Shown here one piece after another: positions 11,363-23,400 of a DNA stretch of 64,000 bases. The first letter of the stretch is position 1. Each line of letters opens with the position of its first letter. The notes below the pieces were generated by a model. It made no database searches. It was not told the origin of the DNA and saw only the letters and a list, made by a program, of their open reading frames with translations. This DNA comes from Lyophyllum atratum (lineage: Eukaryota > Basidiomycota > Agaricomycetes > Agaricales > Lyophyllaceae). The DNA lies in contig JACGCN010000028.1 of NCBI GenBank assembly GCA_014905825.1, forward strand, positions 372,001-436,000, written 5' to 3'. Both the position numbers and the translations under genes were made by a program.

Positions 11363-11410
11363 TATAAAACCCCAGCAACAGCATCGATAATTCCTCAGAG
11401 CCGGTCTCTT
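11363..11410 (+). promoter_or_regulatory. Core promoter and 5' motif of peptide copy 4
   Basis: TATAAAA at 11363-11369, 73 nt before the ATG. CAGAGCCGGTCTCTT spans 11396-11410. Confidence 0.75.
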
Positions 11411-11435
11411 CACGCAACACAAACCAAATATCATC

Positions 11436-11717
11436 ATGAAATTCTCTTCTGCCCTCCTCATCGTCCTCCCCGTCATCCTAACCAGCTGGACCGTCGCGGC
11501 CTACCCCCACCAGGCTGAATCCTCAGTCGAGGCCCGGGAGTTCGACGAATGGGAGTACCTGAACGTCCGCGATTACGATGCGCTCAATGCGAGACGGGCT
11601 TGTGAGTCTTACGGCATTGACTTTTATGCGTTCTCAATTGCTCATGGTGATGCTCTTATAGGCAAGACGTCGAAGGACTGTCTTGGTATGATCTGTATCA
11701 ACGGTGTATGCCAATAG
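11436..11717 (+). CDS. Secreted cysteine-peptide precursor, copy 4 (shifted intron)
   Basis: Exons 11436-11601 and 11662-11717 give 73 residues. The signal peptide is family-like (MKFSSALLIVLPVILTSWTV) but the propeptide is unrelated in detail (YPHQAESSVEAREFDEWEY). The mature peptide after NARR is ACKTSKDCLGMICINGVCQ, identical to copy 5. The intron (60 nt, GTGAGT...TAG) interrupts the first Cys codon rather than the second, 18 nt earlier than in the other copies. Because it is 60 nt long and stop-free, the unspliced message is also open and would insert 20 residues within the peptide. Confidence 0.8.
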   Translation: MKFSSALLIVLPVILTSWTVAAYPHQAESSVEAREFDEWEYLNVRDYDALNARRACESYGIDFYAFSIAHGDALIGKTSKDCLGMICINGVCQ

Positions 11718-11841
11718 AGGACTTTCGTCGCGAGTTCCCCCTTCGAAAGTGGTGAGTCCGTGTTACGATTTATGTGTCGGTTTTGGCTCAATGGTAATGT
11801 GCAGGTGCATTATGATTCTGATGGAGAGAGTCGGTGATGGT

Positions 11842-11905
11842 AGTCGGTGTATGTCTGTGACTGCTTGTAACCGGTGCACTGCCAATATGATTTGTTGCGA
11901 GAAAT
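11842..11905 (+). other. Conserved 3' element of peptide copy 4
   Basis: AGTCGGTGTATGTCTGTGAC followed by TGTAACCGGTG. It sits after a probable 3'-UTR intron (GTGAGT at 11752 to GCAG near 11805). Confidence 0.65.
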
Positions 11906-12809
11906 GTTCGAGATCGATGCGAGTATCTCCTGTGCTGCTAGAGTGAAGTACGTATAAGCCTGGGTTAAGAAATCTTCGCCGCCTGCGATAGGATCAGTGA
12001 TAATGGTATGCGTCGTGCCTGTAGCGCACTCGTCCAATTTGATGCCTGGGGTACTGGGGTTAGCCACTGTTAGCCAACAAACAATATTTGATTCCGTCGG
12101 CTGTCCACCGATAGGGTAATCTATTTTAGGTTCAGGCACAGCCGGAGGTGACGCGTCCTATTGAGTGTTGCGTCCCGGCCTACCGACCGCCAGCGCCCTC
12201 CGCCGCCCATCTTGTACTTACCTTCATAAACCCAATCGTAAGTAAATCTCCTAGTCATGGTATGGGCTCTGAACAACCATTTTCTATGATATGAGCAGCT
12301 GGTTTATTTCGTTAGACTTGCAGCCTAGTGGAGCACACAGATAAGGCAGAAAGGAGGTGACGACGGCGGGCTGTCATGACCGAGGAAGCTCGACATGTAC
12401 AAACCCGTCGTCAGGCCTCTAATCTCTATCTTGACCCTGAATATCGCCAATGGGTGGTGTCCTCCCATATGGGCTCCCCAGAAATCACCTCTGAACTGCT
12501 ATGGTTATCGGATTTATCTTCATAGGCTCTACGGTGCACGGTGGCACTGGCAGCGTCGCCTCGTGACTGCCGTCGGGTCGTCGAGGCTCGTTCATCCCAC
12601 GCACTGCAAATCAAAGGTTGCATGATCACAGCCCTCAGGCCCAGGGGCCATAAGGGATGTATGTGGTCATGGAGACCCAGCAGTTGCTACGCATCAATTT
12701 TCAAGGAAGCTCGATGTGCGCATATCCACGATCACAGAACTGAAACGCGCCCACATGACACCAACGCGGCACAGCCCACACGCGAGACGCATTACACATC
12801 CACAAGCCC
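11906..12809. other. Intergenic between peptide copies 4 and 5
   Basis: A minus-strand open frame at 11810-12139 overlaps the copy-4 3' element and has protein-like composition but no recognised domain. It is treated as unsupported. Confidence 0.35.
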
Positions 12810-12859
12810 TATAAAGCCCCTACAGCGAAGGGCACGAATCCCCAGAGCCGGTCTCTTCA
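12810..12859 (+). promoter_or_regulatory. Core promoter and 5' motif of peptide copy 5
   Basis: TATAAA at 12810-12815, 77 nt before the ATG, then CAGAGCCGGTCTCTTCAA at 12843-12860. Confidence 0.75.
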
Positions 12860-12886
12860 AGCAACACAAACCACCCACGATCCATC

Positions 12887-13163
12887 ATGAAATTCTCCGC
12901 TGCCATTCTCCTCGTCTTCCCCGTCGTCCTCACCAGCTGGACCGCCATGGCGAGACCCCAACGCCTCCAGGCGCGCGAGTTCGACGACGTCGAAGCTGTG
13001 TCGGCAAGGGACTTCGAGCCGGAAACCCTCAATGCGAGACGCGCTTGTAAGACTTCTAAGGATTGTGAGTTTCCTTATTACCATTGCTCAGGATGCTTCT
13101 CGGGGTTGACGGTGGCGACGTGTAGGTCTTGGAATGATCTGTATCAATGGCGTTTGCCAGTGA
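12887..13163 (+). CDS. Secreted cysteine-peptide precursor, copy 5
   Basis: Exons 12887-13064 and 13126-13163, 61-nt intron (GTGAGT...TAG), 71 residues. The signal peptide is MKFSAAILLVFPVVLTSWTA. The short propeptide (RPQRLQAREFDDVEAVSARD) differs from both other leader types but rejoins the common DFEPETLNARR before the core. The mature peptide ACKTSKDCLGMICINGVCQ equals that of copy 4 at the protein level, although codons differ (TCTAAGGAT against TCGAAGGAC). Confidence 0.85.
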
Positions 13164-13280
13164 ACGACTTCGGGAAACACTTTTTATCGAAAATCGTGAG
13201 TATTTTTCTCCGTAGACGCGTTTGAGGTCGAGCTTACAAGCGCTTTGCTAGGTGCATACTGATGGGGGGAGAATTGGCGG

Positions 13281-13336
13281 CGGTAGTGTGTTTGTCTGTG
13301 ACGATAGCCGGCCCGATGTCAATCAGATTTGTTGCT
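13281..13336 (+). other. Conserved 3' element of peptide copy 5
   Basis: GTAGTGTGTTTGTCTGTGAC then a diverged AGCCGGCCCGATGTCAATCA. This is the most degenerate of the seven. A probable 3'-UTR intron (GTGAGT at 13196 to GCTAG near 13251) precedes it. Confidence 0.5.
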
Positions 13337-13389
13337 CCCGTATCGCGTCTTGCGCTTGCGTTCCACGAGTGTGGTGTCAGAGCAACTTC

Positions 13390-13919
13390 AAGTTGAGGAG
13401 TACTGCGTGATCATCAGTGGTGCTTGAGACAACCCTTACCGCCGTCGCATCTTTTTCAGTGATAGTGAAGCGAGTGGAATTTTCATAGTCTTCCGTCGAC
13501 TCTTCGAAGACTACGCGCAGCTCTAGTCAGCCTCAGGAAATGAAATGATACGGCAGGGGAGCGTCAGCCACTGACAAATGAACCTGAATGAATGCCCGGG
13601 GGTTTGAAAAACCTCCTCCTTCGTCGTTTGATGCAGTATATCAGCTCCCGTTGAAAAGCCGAGTCCACTCGCATGAGTTTTGTTCGTCGATGTTGACACT
13701 GACGAACGACGGGCCTTCCAGACAAGAGCCCTCGGTCCTCGGATCTTATCGACAGGATGCCACGTGATCAGCACGCAGCTTGCCTCTCCCCATCGCTCCT
13801 CCACGACAGACAGCGACCATGACGCTGGAATGATTTCACGCTCCTGAGGACCTGGAGCATCTAGTAATAGTATACTGCTATTCAGTTCTTTCTCACCAAT
13901 ACTATCCCTAATAGCGAGC
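13390..13919. other. Intergenic, promoter region of the lipid kinase
   Basis: No gene seen. The long minus-strand open frame over 13523-14479 is antisense to kinase exon 1 and has no domain. Confidence 0.5.
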
Positions 13920-16900
13920 ATGGTCGCGCAAAAGCCTCTTCCAGCGCTACCACAGCTCGCGGAGCTCTCGATCAACGCCAGGCAACATCGAGCTCGTCTC
14001 ATCCGCCAATTCCTGTCCGACATCCATGAATCCGGCATAGAAACCAGACGGGAAGAGTGGGTTGATGTCTTTGAAGAGGTGCTGGACGAGCTGGGGATGT
14101 GTCTCACTAAGGGTCGGTGGCTAGATGGTGTGAGGAAATGGCGAGAGCAGCAGAGGAAGGCGAGGAAGCGGGAGCGAGAGCTGGAGGGAGAATCGCGACG
14201 CCAGGACACCGTCAAGGCCAAGAAGAATGCCAAAACGCAGGACGAGGGTGAAAGTGTGAAACAGGCCGAGTCAGCGAGCAGTTCGGCGCGCTCGTCAATT
14301 GAGCTGCCTCCAATGGCGATGGTAGCGCCCAAGCCAGAGGAATTGCGTTTCCTGCTGTGCGTCGCACCGCCAGGCACACGGACACCAACCGAGGATAGTG
14401 GTTTCGATGTGGTGTCTAGGAATGTTGGGTGTACCTTCACACCAGGAATGTATGCGGACGCGGATACGGAGGACCTCACGATCCTTTTTGGCGATAAAGG
14501 TTCATAATTCTTACTTTGTCGTATACATCAATATTGACGTGTTTACCTCAGAACCTAGCTCTGTCAACTCGGTGGGCGGGACATTCACCTTTAAAGGCAT
14601 AACTGCGCGTACAGAATATGAGCACCTCGTCAATGTCCTCCGCCTGGCGACCTATGCCCACCTCGGACTCATGCTCGAACAACAACTCCTCGCCGATTCC
14701 AACATCACCCTGACCTTCCCCCGCCCCAAGCTCCCCCTTGCACCACCCTCAGCACCGCCCACCTGGTCTACCTCCTCCACATCCATCGACCAACGGATCA
14801 AGAAACCCGCAACCTCATCACCCTCTTTCCTCCCACCCGGCATCTTCTCCTTCTTCTCCAAGTCGAGCATAGGCCAGCGCGCCAGCTCGGCATTGCCCCG
14901 CCTCGGCGGCGATCACAGCACCCCGTCCTCTCCCAGCGCGGCCCCACGCACGTCCGGGGAACATAGCGGTGGCCTCGGCAGCAGCTTCCGCTTCTCCATT
15001 CTCGGGAAGAAGCCCGCTGTAGAGACCGACATGGAAGGGAAGCCGAAGACACCCTTCAAGCGGACACTCGACGAGATCGAGGCGAAGGCAGACCTGCTCT
15101 CAACGTCGCCCGGCGTGCGCTTCGACCCCCCGCCACTCATCGTCAGCCTTGCCGAACGGGAGACCGAGAATGGGCTCCGGTTGAGGGCCGATGAAAGGAC
15201 GGCGCTGGGGTGCGTGCTTGGGTGGGAGGGCAAGAGTAATTTGGCCCGGGGGATGACGGGGACGGTGGGGTTCGTGCGGCAGCAAGGTATCGAGGTGCTG
15301 GAGGTGCACCGTGTGCCCGACCTCGCAGCGGCTGTGGAGATGGAGGCGGGCGTTGGGCAGAGGTTGGCGGTGTGCGGGTCGCCTGAATGGCGGACGTATC
15401 GGTACTATGCGAAGGAAGATGAGGATGTGTCGCTGGGTGGGATGGTGATGGAGCTGTCGGAGAGCGCGGGGAGGCCGTGCGAGGTGGCGAAGTGTCAACA
15501 TTTGATCGGGGTGCATGAGACGAGACTTAGTCACGGACCGGTGAGGGTGAATATCAGTGTAGAGGAGATGCATGAAGAGGAGAAGGCTGAGAGGGTGGGG
15601 AAGGAAGGGAGGGTTGAGATCTGGGAGAGCTGCGCGACGTGCGGGGCATGCTCGACCCGGCGCGAGATGTCAGATGGCACCTAGTACGCACTTCCGCTTC
15701 ACATAGGGCTGCGTGTGCTGACGCCCATCCATAGCCTTCTCTCCTTTGGCAAATTCCTCGAGCTCCTCATCTATTCCCCGATTTTCGAGAAGCCTAGTTC
15801 TACGTATTGCCCACACACGGACCGTTTCAACATCCGCCGGCACTTTGGCACGCGTAAGCGCACCATCACGTTCGCCTGTGCCCCGGTGGAGGATGTCTTC
15901 GAGCTGCGCGTGCCGGCGCTCCAGATCACACGCGGAGAGGGCGTTCCCCGTGATTCCGGGGCGTCGCAGACGAGTAATGGTGGGGGGAGCATTGAGCAGA
16001 GAGAGGAGGAGCAGGAGAAAAGGGAGCTGAGACGGGAGATACGGAGGTGGTGGGAGGGCGTGGCGGATTATCTTGATAAGCTCGTGCGTATATTTCACTT
16101 CTCTCTGCGTGATTGGAAGCTGAATAGCGTAACAGGAGGCGGTGTTTGCAGGCGGCGAGGAAGCGGGTGGATCTGGAAAACCAAAGTCCAAGGCTCTGCC
16201 CCGCCTTCCATCGTCAAGTCAAGATTATAGGGATGAGGATTCACCTCGAATGTCCGCTACATCATCCGTGGCCAGCTCGCCTCCCCGCTCCAACATTCCA
16301 CCGGCTCCTCCATCCACACCCGCTCATGAAGTCATAGCACGCCAGCCCGTCCCGCAAGAGCAGGACGACCCCCTGATGCGCCTCGAGAGCCTACGGCAGA
16401 CGTTCCACCGCGCGGAGCAGTCATTGTACGCTCAACTTGCCCGTACAGACAAAGCGGGACTTAACGACGTCCGGCGGTCGTTCGCCGCCACCGCGAAGGG
16501 CGCCGAGAAACGGCTTTGTGCATGGCAGAAGAAGCATCTGAATGGAGTTGAAGGATTAGAGTGGAAGGGGTCGGAGGAGCCGGAGTGGTGGAAGCCGGGG
16601 TGCCATGCGTTGCCTGGGAGTGATGTGATCGTGCGGGAGGATGATTTGGGGAGTATCATTGCGTTCACTCTCAGGTTAGTGGTGTGCTGTCATTATATTC
16701 TGATGATTTCAGGCTCATCGTGTTATCGTAGTTCGCCGGACTATCAACGCGAACTGAGCAATATGTCGTCCATCCGCTCGACTTCGACGTCACCCCAAGC
16801 CCCACAGCTAAATACACCAGCGCCGGAAGGTTCAGAGACGCAGCATCCAGATCAATCCAACACACCCTCCTCCTTCTTTTCCTCCGCCATGAAATACAAA

Positions 16901-18904
16901 GTCTTCACTCCCTCCTCGCGAAAGCAGCCCGATCCAGACCACGACGATAACGATACAATCTGGGACGCGCCCGAACTCTTCTCCTCCGTCATCTCCCGCA
17001 AGGAGCACCCGCGCGACGTCACCTCCTCCCTCCTCTCCATCCGCGAGGTGCTCCGCCGGGAACAGAAGTCGCCCGCCCCCGACGCGTCTCGGTTCGGCAG
17101 CTTGGGGAAAGGGCCGGCCCCGCCGTCGGCGTGGGCGAAGCCTGACGTCGCGATTAGCAAGGACGAGGCGGATGGTAGGGTGTCTGCGGAGCATCCGGAG
17201 GGAGCGGGGAAGATATTGCATGAGTATGAGATGATGTCGGCTGAGGCGTCAAGGCCGACGTCCAGGGCTTCGAATCGCATTCCGGGGCTTGAGAATATGG
17301 AGGCGCATATACAAAGGGGGGATGCGTCGTCGGTGGTTTCTGAGGGGAGTGATGCGACGGTTGGGAAGGGGAATTCGAAGGATGTGGGGGAGAGTACGCG
17401 GAAATCGTCGAATGCAGGAGAACAACCGCCACCACCGCCTCCGAAGGACGAGCGACATATGCAGCGCGAGGGGGAACAGCCGGGGAAGGAGCAGGAACGT
17501 GCAAGGGAGGTGTCGAATGCGACGTCGTCGTCGTCTTCATTGACGAATACGCTGACGAGTGGGCTGAGCAGCGCTATGCGGTACATGCTGCATAGTGGGC
17601 AAAGCAATTCTGGTGCGGCGGCGGATGCATTGCGGTCGGTTTCGCCGTTCCCGGGGCCGAAGGCACATCATGGGCTGCTGTCGCTTGACGCTGCGGGAGT
17701 CGATGAGCGGCCTCATATCAAGTACGACTGGACGGTTGGGAAACGGCTCAAGTTCAGCTGTACGGTGTACTACGCAAAGCAGTTCGATCTTTTGCGGCGC
17801 AGGTGTGCAGTGGATGAGATATACGGGAGGAGTCTGAGGCATAGTGAGAATTGGGCGGCGGAGGGAGGGAAGAGTCGTTCGAATTTCTGGAAGACGGCTG
17901 ATGATCGGTTTATCATTAAGACACTGGTGGATGCGTGGAACGTTGCTGATTTGTGAGCTGCCTCGATATCTGGATCCTGTAAGATTTTGCTGATGTTTTT
18001 GTTTCATGATTGAAGGCAAGTGCTGATCGACCTTGGACCGTCCTATTTCCGGTATATGGATACTACGGCGAACAGGCCGAGTGTCCTCACGAAAATGTTG
18101 GGGTTTTATACGATCGAGGTCCGGAATCTGGAGACGGGCACTATTCATTCCAAGAACGACCTCCTCGTCATGGAGAACGTGTTTTACAACCAGAAGGTGA
18201 CGAAGACGTTCGACTTGAAGGGGATACAGGGCCGCAAGGTTAAGCCCTCCAGTGGTTTCAAAGTGGCGCAGAACCCGAAGACATTGTACGATGGAGAGTG
18301 GCTTGAAGGTACGTGAAGCTGTGTGCGAGCGGAGGGATCAGACCTCATTCCTTTGTTTGGCAGACCAGCTGAAGTTTTTGATGCTGGTTCGCCCCCACTC
18401 CAAGCATGTACTTCATACGGCAGTCAAGAGCGATGCCGAGTTCCTGACGAAGGGTAATATCATGGATTACTCGTAAGTGCTAAGATTGACGTCACCTGGT
18501 TTATGTGTTGACTGTTGTTGTCTAGCCTTCTTGTCGGTGTCAACGAGGAGTCTAAAGTCATTGCTTGCGGGCTTGTGGACACCATTGGTATATTCTGACG
18601 CCCCTTGGTCAATATTCATGGCATTTAACGACTACTTTGCAGGGAGCTACACATTTGCCAAGACACTCGAGTATAAGGCGAAGCAAGGGCTTACCTCTGG
18701 CAAAGAAATCACAGTCATACCGCCCATTGAATATCAGGAGCGGTTCGTCAGCGCCCTCGAGGGTTATTTCTTACCTTGTCCTGGTTCGTCTTTCGTTTTC
18801 TTGATATGATTTCTCGCTCACTCTAACGCTTAGATAAATGGTCGAAGCCCGTAGGGGATAATAAGGTAGTAAGCGACCCCGGCCTTCTCCCGAGTGTTTT
18901 GTAG
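13920..18904 (+). CDS. FAB1: Fab1/PIKfyve-like phosphatidylinositol phosphate kinase
   Basis: Ten exons: 13920-14499, 14552-15683, 15735-16083, 16136-16674, 16732-17952, 18016-18308, 18364-18472, 18526-18587, 18643-18783 and 18834-18904. They give 1498 residues with all phases closing. Residues 540-690 carry the Cys-rich region typical of Fab1 (ESCATCGACSTRREMSDGT, then LLSFGKFLELLIYSP). The C-terminal lipid-kinase domain (about 1190-1498) has the DLKG motif, IMDYSLLVGV and IGSYTFAKTLEYKAKQG. Fab1 makes PI(3,5)P2 on vacuole and endosome membranes. No FYVE finger or complete chaperonin-like domain is visible at the N terminus, so this is a short Fab1-like paralogue rather than canonical Fab1. 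The centre (750-1170) is Ser/Pro-rich and probably disordered. Intron 4 (16675-16731) is a multiple of three and stop-free. Confidence 0.9.
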
Positions 18905-20475
18905 CCGTGACTTCGTCGTGGATGACAGTTATGAATTGCGACGTTCTATTTTATTGATATAACTTATTCGGACGATGTAACGTAGACTTTTGTACCAGGT
19001 ATCCACGCCCATAATAGAGCTCGTACTATTTCGGACTACGTGGGGTGCTTATACTAAATTTCCCTGCGACTGAGGCTTGCCCGCCCGTATTCGCCCTGCT
19101 CTTTTGAATCATCAGTCCACCTAGATCGGCCGAGGCAAAGCGAGTGGGTGACTTATCTAGTGGTTTGTAACCCTGCAGTGGGATGCTACAAGTTGTCGTA
19201 GAATCTGCCCGATGAGGTTCAATAATCGCAAGGTCCGTCCTGGCCGTTAGTCGAAGTTGTAGGGGTCCTTGATCTTATCTTATCGTGCGAATATTTGTTC
19301 TTGATCATTTTTACCAGTCGTCTGGTGACGTTCTCCAGAACCTAGACTCCCATCCATCTACTGATGCTGACATATTAGCCTTCTCTCCTTCTATCCACTC
19401 TTCTCGCATTTGTAGACGATTAAACTTCAGTGTCACCATCGACCACCTCCGCTTTTCGAAGAACCGCCAGCGTCCAGTTACATGGCTAGAAGTTATTGAA
19501 TATTGAGATCTCAACAACCTTCTTTCAAATCTCGTTCAGAGCGCTTCAAACAATTACCCGCGCGTCTTCTATCGCCATGGTACATATCTCGGAGCCAATC
19601 TACATGTACACACTGCTGATTGCCTTAGTGGAGCAAAGGCTTCTCTTCCTAGCCTGTGCCACTCCCATGCATCCCATTTGAATGCCATCAAAAATCATGT
19701 TGCGGGCTCTTTCTCACTTCAGTTCCACAGGATAAGTCAGCAACGGCCAACAAATCAATACGTCGACGCACATCTGACATGACAAGGTACTGCGCTCAGC
19801 ATAATTGTTTAACCTTGCTTCTCGAGCTCAGAATGAGGTCAAAATACCACATACAGGGCATATCCTTCTCATGCGTCAACAAAGCGATATAGACCGGCCT
19901 TTTATATCTCGACTACCGTGTATTAGTCAACTGACTTATATCTCGTATCCACACCCTGGCCCCATCTCGCTCGTCCAACTTCGCGCCTCCCACCACGCCC
20001 ACCATAGCCTTCAACGTTGGTTCTCTACGTCTAATCTCACGCTCCAGCTGCTTTATAGAACATGTGCTCCTGATCGGGCATGTCTAGCGTCACCTTCCCG
20101 CCGCCGATGTGTTAATTCCCCTCGGGCTTTTATATCATTTGACCCATGGCTCCCAGATTCCGGAGCACTCTTCTCACCACATAATGACAGAAAATCCCAT
20201 TATAATATAACTACCAGGACTCCGTGTGGAGACTTCAAGCTTAAAGGAGAACCTGAACTTTCGCGACGCCACCCATTTTCGCAGCCACGGCAGTATCATC
20301 TGACACGTTTTCTGATGAGCGTAGCCCCCAGCACAAGGATTGGCAGAAGTATTCCCTCGCTTTCAGTATAAAAAGCCTCCACATCCTTCTTCACTCCCAA
20401 TTCCGAACTCAAGGTGCAAACTTTGGTCTCGCCTCTACTTACCACTCTTGTTCGTATCGAGAGTACTAACGCAAC
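18905..20475. other. Intergenic, upstream of the alcohol oxidase
   Basis: Only the TATA box at 20367 is supported. Open frames here lack domains. Confidence 0.5.
20367..20374 (+). promoter_or_regulatory. TATA box of alcohol oxidase
   Basis: TATAAAAA lies 109 nt upstream of the ATG at 20476, a usual spacing for a strongly expressed fungal gene. Confidence 0.55.
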
Positions 20476-23400
20476 ATGGGCCACCCCGAGGAAGTTGATG
20501 TCATTGTAGCAGGAGGCGGACCCGCAGGTCAGTTGTTTGACTGCTTCGCGGCTTCACCCCACCTGACGCAACTCTTTAGGATGCGTCGTCGCCGGAAGAC
20601 TGGCGTATTCGGATCCAAACCTCAAGGTTATGCTCATTGAAGGATAGTCTTCATACTGCTGAGTTCATAGCTGCTAAAGTAACCGGGTATGCTAATAGGC
20701 GGCGCAAACAACCGCGATGATCCTTGGGTCTACAGGTGCAGAAAAGACTGAATTCTCAGTTAGAAACGTTGGTTTGACAAGGTGGGATCGCTCTAGGCCT
20801 GGTATTTACGTCAAGAACATGCAGAGAGATGGAGTGTAATTATATCTCTCTATTCTCTGGAGCTCTGCCTCTAATCTTATGTTTCTTCCTTTCCGACTGT
20901 AGAAACGACAAGGCAACGTTCTATACGGATACCATGGAGTCATCCTACATGCGCGGGCGGAAGAGCATCGTCCCGTAAGCTCGTTTCATCCTTCAAATTG
21001 ATACGTCGTGCTAAGACCTTCAAAGATGCGCGAACATCCTTGGTAGGTACCTCCTATTGCAGTCGGTGACGCGAATTGATCGGTTACGTGCACGAAGGCG
21101 GTGGAAGCAGGTTCGTAGACCTTATATATTACCTTGGGTGTCATGATTTATTGACTGTTCAATTTTAAGCATTAATTTCCAGGTTCGTATACCACCGTTA
21201 AGCTTGGAAGTATCTGACCATGGGGAACCGTCCTCTCTAGATGTACACCCGAGTCAGTTTTGCGATATCTTCATATCCAGGGCAGACGTCATCTCATTGC
21301 TAACTTTCACCTTCAGGCGTCCGCATCTGACTGGGGTAGGTCAGAAAGCTTCGATAATGACTCGTACTAAGCCCAGCAATAATTTATTAGATGATTTCAA
21401 GACTCCCGGATGGACAGCTAAGGACCTTCTCCCACTGATGAAACGTGTACGTAGATTCTCTTCCGTCAACTGCATTCCTATGGATTAATCCAGGCCATCG
21501 CTATCTATAGTTGGAGAACTACCAGAAGCCGGCTAACAATGATACCCATGGGTATGACGGACCAATCGCCATCAGCAACGGGGGAACTATCACTGCTCTT
21601 GCCCAAGACTTTTTGCGTGCCTCCGACGCTGTTGGTGTCCCCTTCAGCGGTATGTCTTCTGCTTCCACAGATATATGAACTTCGATGTTTAATTTAGCCT
21701 GCTCTTTGAATAGACGACCTCCAAGGCGCGTTTTCTGCTTTCTTCTTTGAATCAAGCATTGATCTGGGGATGAGATAGATTTGGACACAGCACATGCGTC
21801 TGAGATCTGGGCGAAGTATATCAATAGGCACACCGGCAGACGCAGCGATGCTGCTACAGGTATTTCTATCTTCTTACACTTCAGTCAATTTCTAATGAGT
21901 CTCCATGAATACAGCCTACGTCCACAGCGTGATGGACGTCCAAACCAATCTCTATCTGCGCACGAACTCCCGCGTCTCACGCGTCATCTTCGAGGGCACC
22001 AAAGCCGTCGGTGTCGCTTACGTCCCTGCACGCAACCGGGTCCACAATGCTCAAGTCAAGGAGACTATTGTGCGCGCCCGTAAGTGCGTCGTCGTTAGTA
22101 GCGGTACGCTCGGAACTCCTCAGATCTTGGAGCGTTCTGGTGTCGGCGCCAAGGACTTGCTGCAGAAATTAGATATCAAGGTAGTGAGCGATCTTCCTGG
22201 AGTTGGGTACGTCGACAATTTCCCTTGTGGCTCCAGAGGTACTGAAAGCCTATCTTAGTGAACAATACCAGGATCATTACACCACCCTCTCGAGTAAGAA
22301 TCAGCATTTCTTACACAGTCGCTTGTCTTGCCTAATCTCAGCTCTGTAACAACCAGTCTACCGAGTTTCCAACGAATCTCACACGCTCGATGACTTCCTT
22401 CGAGGTGACAAGGAAACCCAGAAGGAGGTGATTAAATCATCTATCATGCACTTGAACACACCCACATATGCGTTACTAGCTCTTTGCTGAATGGGAAACA
22501 AGCCCTGAGAAAGCCAGACTCTCGTCAAACGCAATCGATGCTGGATTCAAGGTCCGTCATACCACTCCCGACTCTCAACCATCTAATACTTTGTCATAGA
22601 TTCGTCCCACAGAGGAGGAATTGAAAGAGATGGGGCCCGAATTCAACGAGCTGTGGAAGACGTACTTCAAGGACAAGCCTGACAAGCCGGTCATGTACGT
22701 CCTCTCCCTATCATGCCTATATTCCTGGGATTTCTGAAGTCCTCGTCCTGCAGGTTTGGCTCCATCGTCTCTGGAGGTAACAGGCGCTAGTTCCCATCCG
22801 TAGTTTCATGCCCGACTGAATACATTATTGCAGCGTACGCTGATCACTCTTTGCTCCCACCTGGGAAGTTTATGACTATGTACGTTCAACATGCCGTTTT
22901 CATCCTACCTTCAAACTCATAACATCCTTCTTCAGGTTCCAATACCTCGTAAGTCCTCATTTTACACTAGTGTTGGTACTGACACTATAGCGCCTGATTC
23001 TCTACCAGGAATACCCCGCCAGTCGTGGAAAGGTCTGTCCTACCCGTGCGCCAGTCATGCTTACCCTAATGCTCGGAATAGATCCACATCAGCTCTGCAA
23101 ACCCCTACAAGGAGCCGACCTTCGACAGCGGGTTCATGAACCACAAGGCAGACTTCGCCCCCATCCGGTGGAGCTACAAGAAGACGCGTGAAGTTGCCCG
23201 CAGGATGGACGGTACGTAACGATGTTTCCTTCTTTTTCCACCATGTTGACAAGACCCCTAGCCTTCCGCGGCGAGCTCGCCTCGCACCACCCTCACTTCC
23301 ACCCCGCCTCTCCTGCCGCTGCGCGCGATATTGATATCCAGACAGCTAAGCAGATGATGCCCAACGCGTTCACTGTCGGCATCCATATGGGTAAGTCTCA

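Noticed and set aside
11810..12139. 109-codon minus-strand frame with protein-like composition
   Set aside because: It overlaps the conserved 3' element of peptide copy 4; a possible upstream exon (near 12,230-12,260) does not join in phase.
13523..14479. 318-codon open frame on the minus strand
   Set aside because: It is antisense to exon 1 of the Fab1-like gene, has no domain, and its composition mirrors the sense codons.
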